DNA from: Coturnix japonica
Lineage: Eukaryota > Chordata > Aves > Galliformes > Phasianidae
Length of the DNA: 64,000 bases
NCBI RefSeq assembly: GCF_001577835.2
Contig: NC_029529.1
Coordinates: forward strand, 6,140,157 to 6,204,156
Reading direction: 5' to 3'
A program made the translations under genes and the position numbers. Of the stretch, positions 1 to 13,582 are shown in pieces. Each line of letters begins with the position of its first letter. Position 1 is the first letter of the stretch. Under the pieces are notes generated by a model, which saw only the letters and a list, made by a program, of their open reading frames with translations, ran no database searches and was not told the DNA's origin.

Positions 1-3000
1 TTGGTCTGGGGCTGCAGGTTCAGCTCTGGTGCTGACAAACATCTGAGTGACCCATGAGTGAATGGTGACTTTAGGTTAGAAATTCCCAAATATAAGTTTT
101 GATGAAAGGGGATTCCTGATCCTACCTCATACCGTGACCTCTCCATACATAGCAATTCTGAAGATCTGAAAGGGAAAAAACCTCTCCTGGCATAAACTGT
201 AAAACCAAAAGCTGGAAAGAACCATTTGACAGTTCCTCATTCATCTCTTCCCCCTGTCTGATGCAGTTTGTCAGGAGAAGATGTGATCATTCTTGTGGTT
301 TCCTTTTTGGGCATTTTTTGCACAACAAAACAATTTCGATGCTCACCAAGGGCTGCCTGCAGAACCAAGAGCTCCCCTCTTTGTAGTGTCATGGCTGTCC
401 GTGCTTCTAAGTAGCCGTGCAGCTTTTAAGGGGAATTGTTTGCTTAATGCAGCGTTAGATTTGACTTTTAAAAGCAGTTATGGTAAATAACTGCTTTTAA
501 ATAACTGAAGTAAATGTTTTTAGTAATCTGTCTGAATTGCAGTAAAAGCAACACTAAAAGCCTTTTTCCTTGACGTGTCAGCTTTCACCCCAAGAGCTGG
601 CAGCCCAAGTATGTGTGCTTTGTGTGATTCTTCTGCCATGCTGGATCTCTGCAAGTCTCCTACAGCTTCAAGGGCTACTTCAGCATTTCCCTACGGTGAC
701 TTTGGTGTGACTCAGAGCTGCTCCACTGACCCAGGGTGTGTGCCATAGCACTGCACTGCCTGCAGCTGGCACTTGCCCTGCTCTGCCTGGAGCCTTTCAG
801 GTTTCCTTAAGCTGAATGGGAGCGTAGTTCATCACCTGTTGGCTGAGAGCTGTTCCTGTGCAGTGCTAGCTCATTGAGCCCAGCATTTTGTTTAAGTTTT
901 CCTTGCCTTTAAGAGCATAACCTTTATTAGAGGATGGGCCAGCAGCAGCCAAAACTGATTGCCTAGCCATGGACATAGCAGCGAGTGGAAATCCACATAA
1001 CCTTGGGTATGCAGTAGTGAACTTATTGGGGAAGAGACTGCTTTGGCTCAGATCTGGGAGTAATCTTCATGTGCTGGCTTTTCAATGGGTTGTGTATTAG
1101 TCCATAATATGGCAAATCATTATCTTTCAGCGAGATGTGTGTACTTTGCAGAGGGATGAGTAGGGAAAGAGCTGAGTTGGATGTGTTATGTATAGGAGGC
1201 AGTTCTTGGAGGGGGCAGTGGGCCCTTTCTGCTCTCTTTCAGGTTCGTTTGGTTTCTCTGGGAGGGTGAAAGGTGCTGCTACCTGCCATGTGCTCACTGT
1301 AAAGGCTGTGTCTGTTATCATCAGGGAAAAAAGAAACAGCTCAGGGACAGAGGAGCCAAGCAGCAGCAGAAGAGCAGGGTTTTGGGGTGGTCACTGTGCT
1401 GCACCCTGGGCACAGCAGCCCTCCTGCCTTCATGAGGAACCTCTGCCCCAGCTGCAAGGTCCCCCAGCCTGGAGGGCATGTGGCTCTCAGAGAGGGGCTG
1501 CAGGGCTGGGCTGTGCCTCACGAGCCTGCAGCAATGCTCAGAGCTTGTGCTGTGATCTTGGCTGCCCTGGGCTTTGTCTAGTGCTGGCTGCTTTCAGTAA
1601 GGTCACCAGATTTCCATCTTAATTTCCTTTTTCCATGGGCAGTAGATTAAAGGCTGAACTTAAGTTTTACATTTTTGTTAATGAAATTATACAGAAGTTT
1701 CACCACATCTGAGCTTAAAATGCAGCTGAATTATCGTTTTCCTGTCATCACTGATTCCAAATGCTGTCCGTTTGATGTGTGCTCAGATTGTGCCACTAGA
1801 CCAGGAACTTTGAATGGATGCTGTGTTTCAACCAACATCTTTTGCCGCATTAGAACAAGTAATTCAGTAAAAAGCAGTCATGTGGTCATCAACATGCATC
1901 CTTCACAGGCTGATTAGCCCATTAGACATGTCCATAACCCTATTAGGGTCGGCATCACGCTATCCGGTTCTGTGCCAGAAACTGCGTCAGGTCTTTCTTT
2001 TGTGGTCACATCCCCAGTCTTCATGGGAGATCTGGCAGTGCCTGGGGTGGTTCTTGGCCTTCATGCTCCCCTGTAAATTATGCAGCTGCGTGCTGAAAAC
2101 TTTGCTGTTACTGATAGCTGTAAGGATGAAATGGGGAGGACAGGGACCAGATTTGGGTTGTGCTTATCACCATTGACTGAGAGCTACTGCAGAGTGAATT
2201 AGGGGTAGATCATTTTTCTCTGTGCATTACATTTCCTTGATGTTGACATTAGCAGTTGCTTGTGTGTGTAACCGAAGCAAGGTTCTGCATTCTCCTACAA
2301 CCCCACACCTTCTGGCAGTGTTTTTTCATAGGCCCCCAATTGAAGCACAGTGCATCGACAGTGGAAACATCTCACCTTAAAATGGCTGACAGCTCACACG
2401 ATGATGCTTTCAGCTCATTCTCTCGCGTTTTTTGCTTTTTGTTTTCCTTGTGATGACCGTGCTTAAATTGCCAGGACTCCATATGCACATTTCAGGTGCC
2501 TGGGTGACAGAAGGCTGAAAGCACTATGGATAGAATACCTGCAAGTCTGGGGTCGTGCCATAGGAGGGAATGGAGATCTGTGAAGTGTGATGGCAGACCC
2601 AAGCCAGGGCAGCCTGGACAGCCACCTGTATCCAGATGGCAAAAGCCTGGGGTGAGCAAGCCCTGCAGCAGGCTGTTCCTTCTCTTCTTTAGGAGAAAGC
2701 TAGGTATCATTCAGCAGTGTGCTGCCCACCAGCTGGGCACTGTCACCTGCATGCCCCAGGGCCTCTGGAGTGCACTGCTGGAGCAATAGGTCATAGAGCG
2801 ATGCATTTTCTCTCTCAAGTCTCTGATGAACTGGTTGAGAGCTTGAGCAAGTGAGAGCTGTGAAGGTAGATAGGAATTGACACTTGTTTTTCATCAACTT
2901 CAAAGAAAAAATCCTATGGGTTTTACTTTCCCCCATCTACCCCCATTTCCTCAACTTTCTTTTAACCCACACATAGCAAAAAACCAAATCTGTTCTCATT

Positions 3001-5989
3001 AAAATGAGAATTACCAGCACCGGTTGTTGGTTTGTTTTGCTTTTTTAAAGAAAATTAATATCAATCATGAGGAGAGGGGGAGAAAAAAACATGGAAAGAC
3101 TTGTTCTCACTGAAAGCATGTTTTGACAGGCATCCATCAGTCAGCACTGATGTTTTGAGTACCTCCATCCAACATGTGCGCTCAGTTTGTTGCTGGGCTG
3201 GGCTGTTTATCCCGTGGGTGTCTCAGCTCTCAGCCCCACGCTCCTGCAAGGCCCCCAGCCAACCCCTTCCTGTGGGATCCCTTGGCTGCAAGATGGATGC
3301 AGTTCTCTGCACTGAGTGGAGCAAAACTCAATGGAATTTAAAGCAAAGCAGTGAGACATCTACAGGTACCATCTCTGGTGACATTTCCATTGGTCCTAGG
3401 TGTGCTGTGTGCATTTCAGGCACCTTTTGGCTTTTGTGCTCCTTCACGATTGCTCGCTGGGCATCCTCCTTGAACAGACCTGTGTATTTGATCCTGCATT
3501 CCAGCCATGATCCTGTTGGTGTGCTCTGCTCAGCACAGGTTTTGCCTTCCCCCAGGAACAGCACCAACACCGTTGGCAACCCTGGCACTGCATCACCCAG
3601 CCAGGCTGCGAGCACAGGAGGCTTCTGAAAGCACCAAGGAGTAAGGCAGGCTTCTAATCTTGGGAGGATTTAGTAAAACTCTTATCTGAGAAGCTAAGTG
3701 CAAGTTCACTGGCCTGCCAGAGAAATAATCCAGTGGAATCAGAGGTTCTCAATTATTCATGTTTTCCAGAATCACATTATTTATTCCAGGGCCTGTTTTA
3801 TAAATGCTGCTGCTATTTCTGATAGTAAATAACAATTTTGCATTATTTATGAACAGATTTTTACTACTGCTGATATTACAGCTGCTGCCAAAGCTCTGGG
3901 AAAATTATTATTGCTGTTTGTTGTCGTTTGTTGCTTCCTTCGTACAATGCAGCCCTCTTGTTCTTTAGGTGATGATGTAGCCATCATGGTGAGAGAACGA
4001 GAAGCTGAGTGCAAATGCAGACGGTGACTCACGTTAGCAGGGAGCTTGTGGTGGTGCTTGGAGCTGAGAAGATTGGGGAAAGAACCTCAGGCCTTGGTTA
4101 AGATGAGGGGATGCTTGGAAGGAAAGCAGGATGTCAGGGTAGCACAGGGATGCCTGCTCAATTGACAGGCAGGTCCTAGAGCATCTCCATCACCCAACAT
4201 GGCCCAGCAGTGAGGTAACTTGAATTGCAAGTGCAAGAGGAGTGAGCTCCTGGCTGATAGTTCAGAGGTGAACTCTGTCCCTGGTTGTCCTTGCTGGTGG
4301 GTTTGTGGAATGGGGATTGAGTATGGGGCAGGTGCTCTGCTAGCTGCCTGCATACCTAAGGCAGGATGTTCTCCAGAGACTGTACTGCATCCACTCAACA
4401 TTTATTTCAGATGACACTCCACAGAGAAAGAAAATACCCTGCAACAATCTGTCATATGTTTGCACTCTCGTAGATGTGCTTCTTTGTTGTTCCTTCCAAT
4501 ATGGAGGGGAGTTAGTGGAGAGGATCTAAGACAGGTTTGCTGATGAGACGCTTGCATTTGCAAGTACCTTCAGCTGGAACTGTCTCTGTCCCAGCTTCAC
4601 CCCAGCTGGGAGGAATGTGAGGAGAGGAAAGAGGGCTGTCCATGCAGGGCAGCCAGGCGAGAGAGACATGTAGCCAGTGCTTATGCTGTCACAGCATTAT
4701 ACTGCAGTGTGCTGGAAGCTTTCTGAATGGTTTGTTTGTTGGTGGTTCTGCTGCCTCTACATACTGGGGAACAAGGTGAAGTGTTAGCAGGCACAGTGAC
4801 TGCAAGGGCCATGGGCTGTAGGTAGCTGTGAGCCGCATCTGTCTGTCGCTTGTCTCGGTCTTGTGCTCTTACTATGGGGCTGTGACTGCAGAGGAAGCAG
4901 TGAGGAGCTGTGTATGGTCTCTGCCTGCATATGTGGCCTCTGGCTGCATCCTGGGAGCCAGCAGGGCAAGGAGTCATGCAGGGATCCTGTGGTGCTGGTA
5001 GCAAGTGACAAGATCAAAGATGCACAGTGTGGTGCAAGGGTGTCCACAGGTCTTGCTGCTCTGAGCCCAGCAATGGAAGCAGCAGCACAGTGCTTCCCAG
5101 GCTGCAATGGAGTGAATGCAGCTGATCCTGTGGCTTCTGCTTGCTACCTTTGGTTTTGGAGGGACGAGGGACTTACCTAGGCATGCAGCACTGTGAATGG
5201 CGTTCATGGAAGCAGCCGCATGCTATGGCCCAGCTCCCTTCCTGCAGCCAGGATGTGAGGCAAAGCCCTGGGGAGCTGGAATTGAAGCTACTGTGGGGCA
5301 GCTGCTTTTCTCCATTGCTGTGTGCTGGGGCCTGGGGCTCTGCTGTTGGCTCTGCTGTGGGTCCCAACAGTCAGCAACAGGGGTGGCCACCAGCAAGTCC
5401 CTTCTCTACTGTCCCTTGCAGGGCTGGAACTGGGTCACTGCACAACAGATGCAGGCACTACCATCCTTCAGCCTCTTCTCTGTCGCCAAATTGCCCTATT
5501 GTTTGCATGTCAGCACAATCATAACCTCTGTCTCTTTCCCAAGACACCTAGGTGAGCTGTTCTCCATGTCCCCAAGCACCCCATCCACCCTCCAGTGTGC
5601 ATTCAGCAGCTCCATTATCTGTAACTTCATTTCTCTCTGCTTTGCAGTTACACAAGGGGGTTTTTTGAGTGCAGCCTGATGGTGCAGAGCAGCACAAGCA
5701 GAAACACTGTGCAGAGACCTGGCCAATCTGTTTAGTTTTCCCTTCTCCCTCCCTATCTCTTAAAACATGCTGCAAGCCAAGCCACTGAAAACAAACAGGC
5801 TCACATGACAGGAGACCTAGATGCCATCCGCCAGCCCATTGCATAGGGCCACCAGCGAGTTGAGTGTGGGAATCTAACACATGCCATGTTGCCGTGGAGC
5901 CTCACAAGACTGAATCCAATTATGTTGCTGTTGGAAAACAGAGTTTAATGTAAGCAGCTGCAAGTTGTGTTTTCTTCTTCCTTCTGCAG
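1..5989 (+). other. SYNGR3 intron 1 (3' portion), no recognised gene
   Basis: This stretch precedes the SYNGR3 exon 2 acceptor, which is a pyrimidine-rich run ending TTCTGCAG at 5982-5989. It has no CpG island and nothing resembling the synaptogyrin N-terminus, so exon 1 and the promoter lie upstream of the window and intron 1 is at least 6 kb. Short open frames occur on both strands without recognisable domains. One at 3328-3570 on the minus strand looks slightly protein-like and is discussed in the findings. Confidence 0.75.
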
Positions 5990-6230
5990 ATCTTTTCCAT
6001 CGTGGTGTTTGGCTCCATTGTGAATGAGTGCTATGTGAACAAGGATGGCACAGACCCTGAGCTACACTGCATCTTCAACGAGAATGAGAGTGCTTGCAGC
6101 TATGCCATTGCCATTGGCATTATTGCCTTCTTTGGATGCATCTTCTTCCTTGTTGTGGACCTCCAGTTCCAGCAGATCAGTAGCGTGAAGGACCGCAAAC
6201 GAGCTGTCCTACTGGACCTGGGCTTTTCAG
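5990..6230 (+). CDS. SYNGR3: SYNGR3 coding exon 2
   Basis: This 241-base exon begins in phase 0 after TTCTGCAG and ends at a GTATGA donor in phase 1. It encodes 80 residues, about residues 34-113 of the protein by comparison with human. It covers the rest of transmembrane helix 1 (FSIVVFGSIV), the first lumenal loop with paired cysteines (C in NECYVN, then LHC and SAC), helix 2 (a hydrophobic run from YAIAIGIIAFFG) and the cytosolic FQQISSVKDRKR turn that is highly conserved in synaptogyrins. Confidence 0.96.
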
Positions 6231-9200
6231 GTATGACTTTGGCTTTGCTATGCTTGTTATGGACACTGCTTGTTCCATGGGGTGTGCAGGGTCATCGTTG
6301 TGTCTGCAGCTCCATGCTTTAGTCCTGCTCTCTCCTCTCAGGGCATGGCACAACTCATGTCTTACGGAAAGGATGAGTGGGGAAGCTGGTTTGTGGTAGT
6401 TTGAGGTCAGTGGGGTGTCCTGCTCACCTGTGTTGCTTCTGAAGCTGGGATCACTGAGGTCACTCAGGGAAGCAAGGCTTGGTGGCCATGTCTCAGAGAC
6501 CATACAAGACATTGTACCCTGTTTCTGCCTCTTAACAAAAGTCACATCAACAGTTACATCTGGATCTGCTTTCACTTAGTGCACGTGTTTCTGCACAAAG
6601 CAGAAGTGTGCTTCTACAGCAGGAGCTGAGACACCATTGCCGTACCTCACTGCTTTCAGGGCTGGGGTTTGCAAGTAGCTGTGGATCTCCCAATGACTTG
6701 CATGAATTGTCTGCTGTCTCAAGCCCTTGGCTCAGCCACATGAACAGGAGCTAATGGGCTGTGCAGTGCTGGGAGACACTGTCCTCTGCTTGGCTGCTCT
6801 GGGAGTTTTCTGGCTGAGTTTGCAGCTGATGTTCTCAATTTCCAGGCTCTTGTGTTAGCAAAGTCTGAAGGTGATTTATCCAGCACGGACACAGCTGATG
6901 ATTCTCTGGTCCCAAATGAAAACATCCGTCATCATCTGCCTATGCTTGCTTGTAGTTAAGGATGTCCTCTTGCTGGAAAGCTCATTTCTATGGTGCTAGA
7001 GCCCTTGTGAGCTGATATTTGCAGCCCCTTCTGTGGGGCTTGGTGCCTACAGCTCTTCATTTCAAGTGGGAGAAGAGCATCCACATCCATCTTCTGCCTG
7101 GGTGTGTGTCTCGGTGTAAGACTGTGATCTCCCCCTGCCTTTCACCTTGTAACAGCTGCAATCTCCCTTGCCAGGCTTGCATGAAATGGGGCCATCTCTG
7201 CCTTGTCCTCTGTTGTCCTTGTCACACATAGTGTGCACAGTCATGGGGCTCTGCAGCAAGCTGCAGAAGAAGGGCTTCTGCCCTGCAGAGCTTCTGTCCC
7301 ACAGACATTGCTCTGCTCATGGGGATAGGCTTCAGTATCACACCAGGGCTCTGTCCTGGTAAATCCTCCTAAATCCTCCCTTATCCACAAATTCCAAATA
7401 CATCTGACCTGCCAGTGCTGACTTTATTGCTGGGACCAAGGGATGAATGTGCTACTCTTGAGTGCCTTGTGTCACCTGCATGGGTCCTTCCTCCTCTCTT
7501 GGTTCTTCCCCTCTGTGTGCTTTTTGGTAGAGAACGGGCAGACCACTTCCATGTTACAAAGCAAACCGCTTACAGGCAAGTTGTGCTGCTGGGAGGAGTG
7601 TGAGAATGGCAGCACTTCTTACTCAGCTGGGTGCCAGTGTCTGCCCTGTGTCTGACCTTCCCCTGTTGCTTGTGCTGGCTTGCATTGAGGGTCTTGGCAT
7701 GGGATGTGGGTGTAGAAGGGACCTTCCAGCTCCTCAACTCCGACCCTTGTTTTGCATCATGTGCCTTTCTTCATACCTTAATCAAGCTCCTTCCTGGAGA
7801 TCTCATTTGCTGATTGAGAGCCTCACTGCATGTCTCCTCACACCAGATGGACTCTCCGTTCCCTTCTGCATGCCTGCAGTTCTTACCTCAGCCTGGATTC
7901 ATCTCTCTTGATCACGGGTGGCCAGAGCTGTGCATGTGGAGCTGTTACTAGTGTTCCTACAAAGGCACTCAGACCCCACTACTCCCTTACATCAGTTCTA
8001 GAAACCACGAGTGACTGGTCTGTCATTCAGGAGGATCTGCACTCCCAAATCACGCCGTGATTCAGGCAGTGGCATCAGCTGTTGGTACACACAGTACTTG
8101 GTGTGCAAAACACCCTTCTGCTGCAGGTTTTCACATTTCAATGGATGATCTTAGGATGGATTTGTGCCCGCTGTATCTTATTCCATTCCTATTTCTGTGC
8201 CTTCAGTTTTCTATAGTTACAGCTGCCCCAGACCTTCTGTACTGCTGTAGCCTGTACACCCACTCACACAAAAACTCCAGGCAGTCGGTTGCTTCCAGAA
8301 GCTGATCTTGCAGCACAGATCGAATGCAGGGTTTTGCTGGCATGTGACCTCAAGCAGCCTGGTGCATGCAGCCTGTGGGCTCTGTGTACTCAGAGCCAAC
8401 CTGTACACATGTGTCAGAGTGCAAACTGTGAGTAATTTACATTGATTGCCTCTGTGTTTATCTCTAGGACTTTATCTGTGGGACTTCTATGCTGCACCCT
8501 TTCTCTTTTCCCCTTTGGTTCTTGAGTTCCTTCCACTTGTGACTGTTTCATCGTTTCTCTCTGCATGTGATCTCTGCATTAATGTGTGCTTTAATATAAA
8601 AGCTGAAAATGCATTTGGGATATAAGAGGAGCATCAAGCAGCGAGTGGGTGGGATGAGAGAGAAGAAGGTCACTCCTGCCCCTTTGCCTGGATTCCCCCA
8701 GCGCCTGGTGCTGGCTGCATGGAAGCAGAAGTGGCAGCTGCTGCCTATGAAGGGTAGGGTAGGAGTTGCTCAAATTGCAAACCCGCAGTTTCCTTTCACT
8801 TGAAGGAGGGAGGACTTGTACACCATATCAGTGGTAGGTCAGAGAGCTCATACCGTCAGCTTGCTGCTCCTATCCCAGCTGGACAAGGAGCATTGGCTGC
8901 CTGCATTACAGTCCTCACAGTGGGGATGCCCCACAGGGCACTGGGGGCTCTGCCTCTTGAAACCCCATAGTCCACAGGTAGGTGATGCTGGGTGCAAGCA
9001 GGACAGCCACAGTGCTATGTCAGTGGCACTTGCAACTTTATCCTCCATCTGCTCTTACAGCTGCTCCTGTAGATGTGCGTTGCTCAGATCTATGCTGTAA
9101 TTACGACTGTAATATATATTTCCTGGTGTTTGCACTCTGTTGTCTGCAAATCCTAAAACTATAATTATCTGCTGGCTCTTACAGCTATTCCTGGTATTTT

Positions 9201-12200
9201 CCTTCTCCCTGTTATGCTGGAGGGTACAGAGCTGCTCCGGTGCATGTTTCCACCAAGAATCAGGAGCGGTGCTTGTGGCCACAGCAACCTGATTTCAGCT
9301 CAGCTTTCCTTTCTTGGGGTCTTAAAATCCATGGGTAAAAACCCACACCTCCCAAATATAAATTTCCACTAGATCCTAGAAATATACCAAAGCTATAGGA
9401 CATGACAGAGAAACCATGGTACGGTGCCCAGCCTGGCACCAGGGCAGCCTGAACCCCGGGATGTGCAGATGAGAGGAGACAGCAGTGATCCCAGGCGTGA
9501 TTCACAGTGTTGGGTACAGTCTCATCACACAGGAGTGCTAACAGAGGGTGAACATGATCACAAATGAAAATGGGTGCTGGTACAGATCAAAAATAGTTCC
9601 TCCTATTGCTCACTGGGAAGCCTGATCTCACACACAGGCATGTGTCAGCTTTCCAAATGGCATAAACACCGCCTGGTACTTTTGGAGGTGCTCTCAATAC
9701 CTGACTCTGTCCACTGGCAGCAATACTGTCTTCTCTCTTTCCCAGGGCCTGCAGAGAACCAGTTTTCTTCTTGGGAACTCAGCAGAGCTGTCCAGATGTC
9801 AGGACAACAGAGGCTTGTGTGCATCATAGAACCTCAGTGAGGTGCATGTGGGCAGCAGCAGAAGCAATACCATCCAGGCATTTCCTACTGTAGGTCTCAG
9901 AGCTTAGCAGTCAGCACTGGGCAGATCAAGCAGTTCCAGTATCTGTGTTCCAGAGGAAGTTGTTAGCTGCAGTTCCCAGCACAGCCGGTGCACGGTCAGA
10001 GATGTGGATGATGTCATTTTAAGTCCTGAAAGTACCTTGGAAGGTACCACTGACAGATGGGGCTTAGAGCACTAGGTGAAGGGGAGTCTCTGTGTGATGG
10101 CCGTGGCACAGCATCAGCTTTGTGACACTGAGGTTCTTGCAAGCAATTCCACCCCCTGTAAACCAGCGATGAAGCCTAATCCTGCTGGAGGACCCTGCTG
10201 TCCCTTTGTTCCAGCCCTGGATGGCCCCACAGGATGCCCCTGAGCATCCAACAATGCTGCAGATTAATCTGCTATGAATTGCTCTCCCATTTCATATCTG
10301 ATTTTTCTTCTTCCCAACACTGCTGTGTCCAGAAATGTGTAGATCTGAAGTAAGAAACTTCTTGAATTTTGCTCTGTGGGCATTGGAGGTCTTGTTTACC
10401 ACTGAGGAGAAGTGGATCGTCCTGAGAATGAGAATGTGTATACAGAAGTGGCTTTGATAGCAGGCAGTAGCCATCTTATGCAAAAAAAAGGGCTGTTTTG
10501 TGAGTCTGGGATTTCGAAGAGGAAAGTGTGTGTGATCCTGGCTGGAGGGTGTGTTGCTGTGAGAGCAGATTCAGAGCCTAGCATGGCTGGGCTGGCTCAA
10601 GTGTCCTCTCCAGGTCCAGCTGTATAAGAAAAGGAAACAAGGAGTGTATTGTCCTAAACTGCAGCTAGGCACAAATTTTGAATTAAAGGCAAGATGTATG
10701 CTAAGCCTTATAAATCTTGCACAGTGTTTGGATACAAGCATGCATTTTTTATCGTGCTTAAGAGCTGGTAAGATAAAGAGGGAAAAAAGAAGCTTCTTTC
10801 CTCTCCCTGCAGCCAGACTGTGCTATGCCCATGGGGCTGGCAGCGTGGCTGCTCACTCTGATGTGCTGATAATCCCTGGGAAGATGCTCGTTGCTCAGCA
10901 TTCTGCTGCTGGGCCTGGATCTCTGCGTGCACTTTAGCAAATGCAGGGAGCTTTGTGCTGGGGATGCTCAGAAAGCTGGAGGCCCTTAAAACAGCATCAT
11001 GGAAGGCTCCAGGTTATGCAGCTTCTTTTCACAGCTGTGTGAAGTGTTACTGCTTATTACAGTGTGTGCTGGTGGCTAGTTTTGTGACTGTTCTGAGCTC
11101 TCTGACATCAGGCACTGCTGTTGGTTGGTGATTGAATTAGAGGAGCTGCAGCCAGCCTTGGTTCCAGTAGGAAATAATCACCGAAGCCTTTTTGCTCGAT
11201 CCCTGGGGTGCAGTTAGGCTGGGAGCAGGCACACAGCCCCCTCCACCTGCTGAGCAGCTGTGCAGTGCCCAGCCCTAAGGTTCTGAAAGCCACAGGTGTC
11301 CAGGAAGCAAAAGGTGGGCACAGCAAGGTGCTGGGGAGTGAGCTGGCAGCACCTTGGTGCAGGGTGCAGTCCCAGCGAGTGCGAGAAGGACATGCGTAGA
11401 GGTTGTGCTGTCCCTGCAAAGCTTGAGATCAAAGGAAGGTTTAGGTGAGCTAAACTGAAGGTAGGCAACAGGCAGGATGGTGCTACAGGTTCCCTCTGGT
11501 TCAGTTTTTTCAGCAACTGTAAATTCACCTCTTTCAAAATAGCGTTGTTTGGGTCATGCCACAGGACAAGGCACCCAGGACCACTATTGCTGTTTGAATA
11601 TCTTGGTGGCAGTGTTTGTGCATCCGGCACCCTGATCTCTGGGGTTCTTGCAGCAGAGGAGATGATGGCAGTATCAGCACTGACTATCTCTGTTCTCCTC
11701 CAGGTTTCTTGTCCTTCCTGTGGTTTGTAGCCTTCTGCTTCCTAGCAAACCAGTGGCAGCGGACAACGATGAGCAAAGGGGCTTCACAAGGAGCAGATGC
11801 TGCCCGGGCAGCGATCGCCTTCTCCTTCTTCTCCATCATTGTCTGGGTGAGTTCAGTTTCTGGACCTTTCAGGTGCTCTGCCCCTACTCCTGAGACCTGC
11901 AACTCTTTATGTAGGCGTACAGCACTACACCCAGGGCATTATGGTACAAGTGCTGCCTGCCATTGTCACGGTGAGGGCCCAGACACCACCTGGGATAGAT
12001 ACCTATCCCCAGAGCTGAGCCTTGTGCTTGTGGATATCCACAAGGCACAGATTTAATGTTTACAGAAAAAAAAACCTAACTTAGAGCTAGACTGGGGAGA
12101 GAAGAAATGAAACCTACTATGGGCTCAGCACCGAGCTGAAGGAGGAATCTGGGGCCCAGTTTGGGGAAGTGAATCCTGGTGAGTGGTGAAGGGCTGTACT

Positions 12201-13582
12201 GAAGAAACCTGCAGTCCATCCTTCTCCTTCTGCAGGGAGCTGAACTGTGGTTTCTTACCCAGGAAGCCCCAGCTCCAGTCTCCTCTTCCTGGGAACTTCC
12301 AAACTTCTCCTTCTCCTGAAGCTGGCAAGTTGCATTTCCATCAAAAACATATTACTGCCCACGTGCTGCCCTCATTTCAGACCCCAGGGAGGAGTTTGGT
12401 TTGAAGCGAATGAGTCCCCAGGAGAAGTACACCATGATGAGCCTGTCCCATAGGGTTGTGGGGGATTTTGGCAGCCCCTAGGGGAAGCCAGGCTGACTTC
12501 TCTGCTGCTTTCCCCAGGAGAAGTGCAAAATGCTGCAGCATAAGGTCAGTTGCTGACAGTTGCTAGACCCAACCTGTGCCCAGCAGTGCCTGCAGCTCTT
12601 GGGCATAGCACTGCCCTGGTGCCAGGGCCAGGGAAATAATTTTGGGTCAGGGGAAGTGCCAAGGATTCATGAGTGTAGAGCAGGGAAGCACCCATTGCCC
12701 TTAGGGATTACAGGGGGTGCTGAGGGTGTGCCAGTCTTGGTGACTGTAGGCATGGGTTTTTTTATCCCGAGTCTGTCATCCAAAAATTAATTGAATTGTT
12801 AATGAAACCTCCTGAAATAAAGGTAAGTGCAGGACTCTCACAGCTCTGCTGCTTCCATTTCCTACAATTTGTGACCTGAATACTTGCAACCTGGAAAAGG
12901 GTGAAGGAGTCTCTGCAGGACTGACCTATTTCACTGGCCTGGGACAGCTTCCACTCCTTGCAGTAGTGGGTTTCAGGGTGCCAGCTCCTTGATGACAGCA
13001 GGAACCTGATGTGAAAACAGTGTGGGCTTTGGTTTTGCATGGGGGGAGCTCATAGATCTCCATGGAAAGTATTGCTTTGCAGCATGAATATGAGCAGTGT
13101 GAGGAGGCTGAAGGGCAAGCACCTCTGTGAGGCCTCTTCTGTGATTTGGGAGGCACAGAGGAAGGGAAAGGATGGCAGAGGGACAGAAGGAAGCACAGAG
13201 TGCTGATGCAAGGCAGTGTGGTGTGGCACAGAGGTGCACGGTGGTGTAGAACCATCGTGCCCTGCACACCTGGCTTCTCTTGGGCCAGTGGTTTCTATGG
13301 CTGTGGAGGAGCAGGAGGCAGCAGTCACCCACCATGCTTGGCACTCCCCCCAAATCTCTTCATCCCTTGCAGGTTGCACTGGCTCTGAAGGCGCTGCAGC
13401 GGTACCGCCTGGGCACCGACATGTCGCTCTTTGCCACCGACCAGTTTGCCACTGACCCCAATGCTGCATACCCTGGGTACCCCACTGGCAGTGGCATCGA
13501 GAGCAAAGAGACCTACCAGAGTCCCCCATTCACTGAGACCTCGGACGCCAACCCGAAAGGTTACCAAGTGCCAGCATACTGA
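5990..13582 (+). CDS. SYNGR3: Synaptogyrin-3 (5'-partial gene, coding exons 2-4)
   Basis: Synaptogyrin-3 is a four-pass MARVEL-domain protein of synaptic vesicles, linked in mammals to vesicle cycling and the dopamine transporter. Three exons join in frame: 5990-6230, 11704-11846 and 13373-13582, giving 197 codons plus a stop. The family's first exon (about 33 residues) must lie before base 1, so the full protein would be about 230 residues, close to the 229 of human SYNGR3. Paralogue choice rests on the C-terminus, which ends GYQVPAY as in SYNGR3, and on the preceding TYQSPPFTET stretch. Conserved blocks include GSIVNECYVN, FQQISSVKDR, NQWQRT and GTDMSLFAT. All junctions are GT-AG with matching phases (0, 1, 0). 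ZNF598 is downstream and convergent, as in human 16p13.3. The frame shows no breaks. The gene assignment is firm; the missing exon 1 is inferred from the family. Confidence 0.96.
6231..11703 (+). other. SYNGR3 intron 2, no recognised gene
   Basis: This is a 5.5-kb intron between a GTATGA donor and a TTCTCCTCCAG acceptor. Both strands contain only short open frames typical of GC-moderate non-coding DNA. I see no recognisable transposon, RNA gene or CpG island. A short CR1-like echo near 7730 is too weak to call. Confidence 0.7.
11704..11846 (+). CDS. SYNGR3: SYNGR3 coding exon 3
   Basis: This 143-base exon starts by completing a split glycine codon and ends in phase 0 at GTGAGT. It encodes transmembrane helix 3 (FLSFLWFVAFCFLANQW), the QRTTMSKGASQGADAARAA lumenal segment and the start of helix 4 (IAFSFFSIIVW). 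Human SYNGR3 has the same architecture, with NQWQRT and DAARAAIAFSFFSI as near-identical anchors. Confidence 0.96.
11847..13372 (+). other. SYNGR3 intron 3, no recognised feature
   Basis: This 1.5-kb intron runs from a GTGAGT donor to a CCCTTGCAG acceptor. I see no transposon, coding exon or RNA gene in it. Confidence 0.7.
13373..13582 (+). CDS. SYNGR3: SYNGR3 last coding exon
   Basis: This exon encodes 69 residues and a TGA stop at 13580-13582. It completes helix 4 (VALALKAL), then the cytosolic tail with QRYRLGTDMSLFATDQ, repeated Tyr-Pro motifs (AAYPGYPTG) and the conserved end GYQVPAY. The tyrosine-rich tail is the part of synaptogyrins that is phosphorylated in mammals; phosphorylation here is inferred from the family. 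Confidence 0.96.
   Translation, partial: VALALKALQRYRLGTDMSLFATDQFATDPNAAYPGYPTGSGIESKETYQSPPFTETSDANPKGYQVPAY

Noticed and set aside
1-5989. Search for SYNGR3 exon 1 inside the window
   Set aside because: No CpG-rich patch and no peptide resembling the synaptogyrin N-terminus before exon 2; exon 1 must be upstream.
7705-7800. GAAGGGACCTTCCAGCTCC stretch resembling CR1 or another SINE/LINE tail
   Set aside because: Too short and without the expected flanking order.
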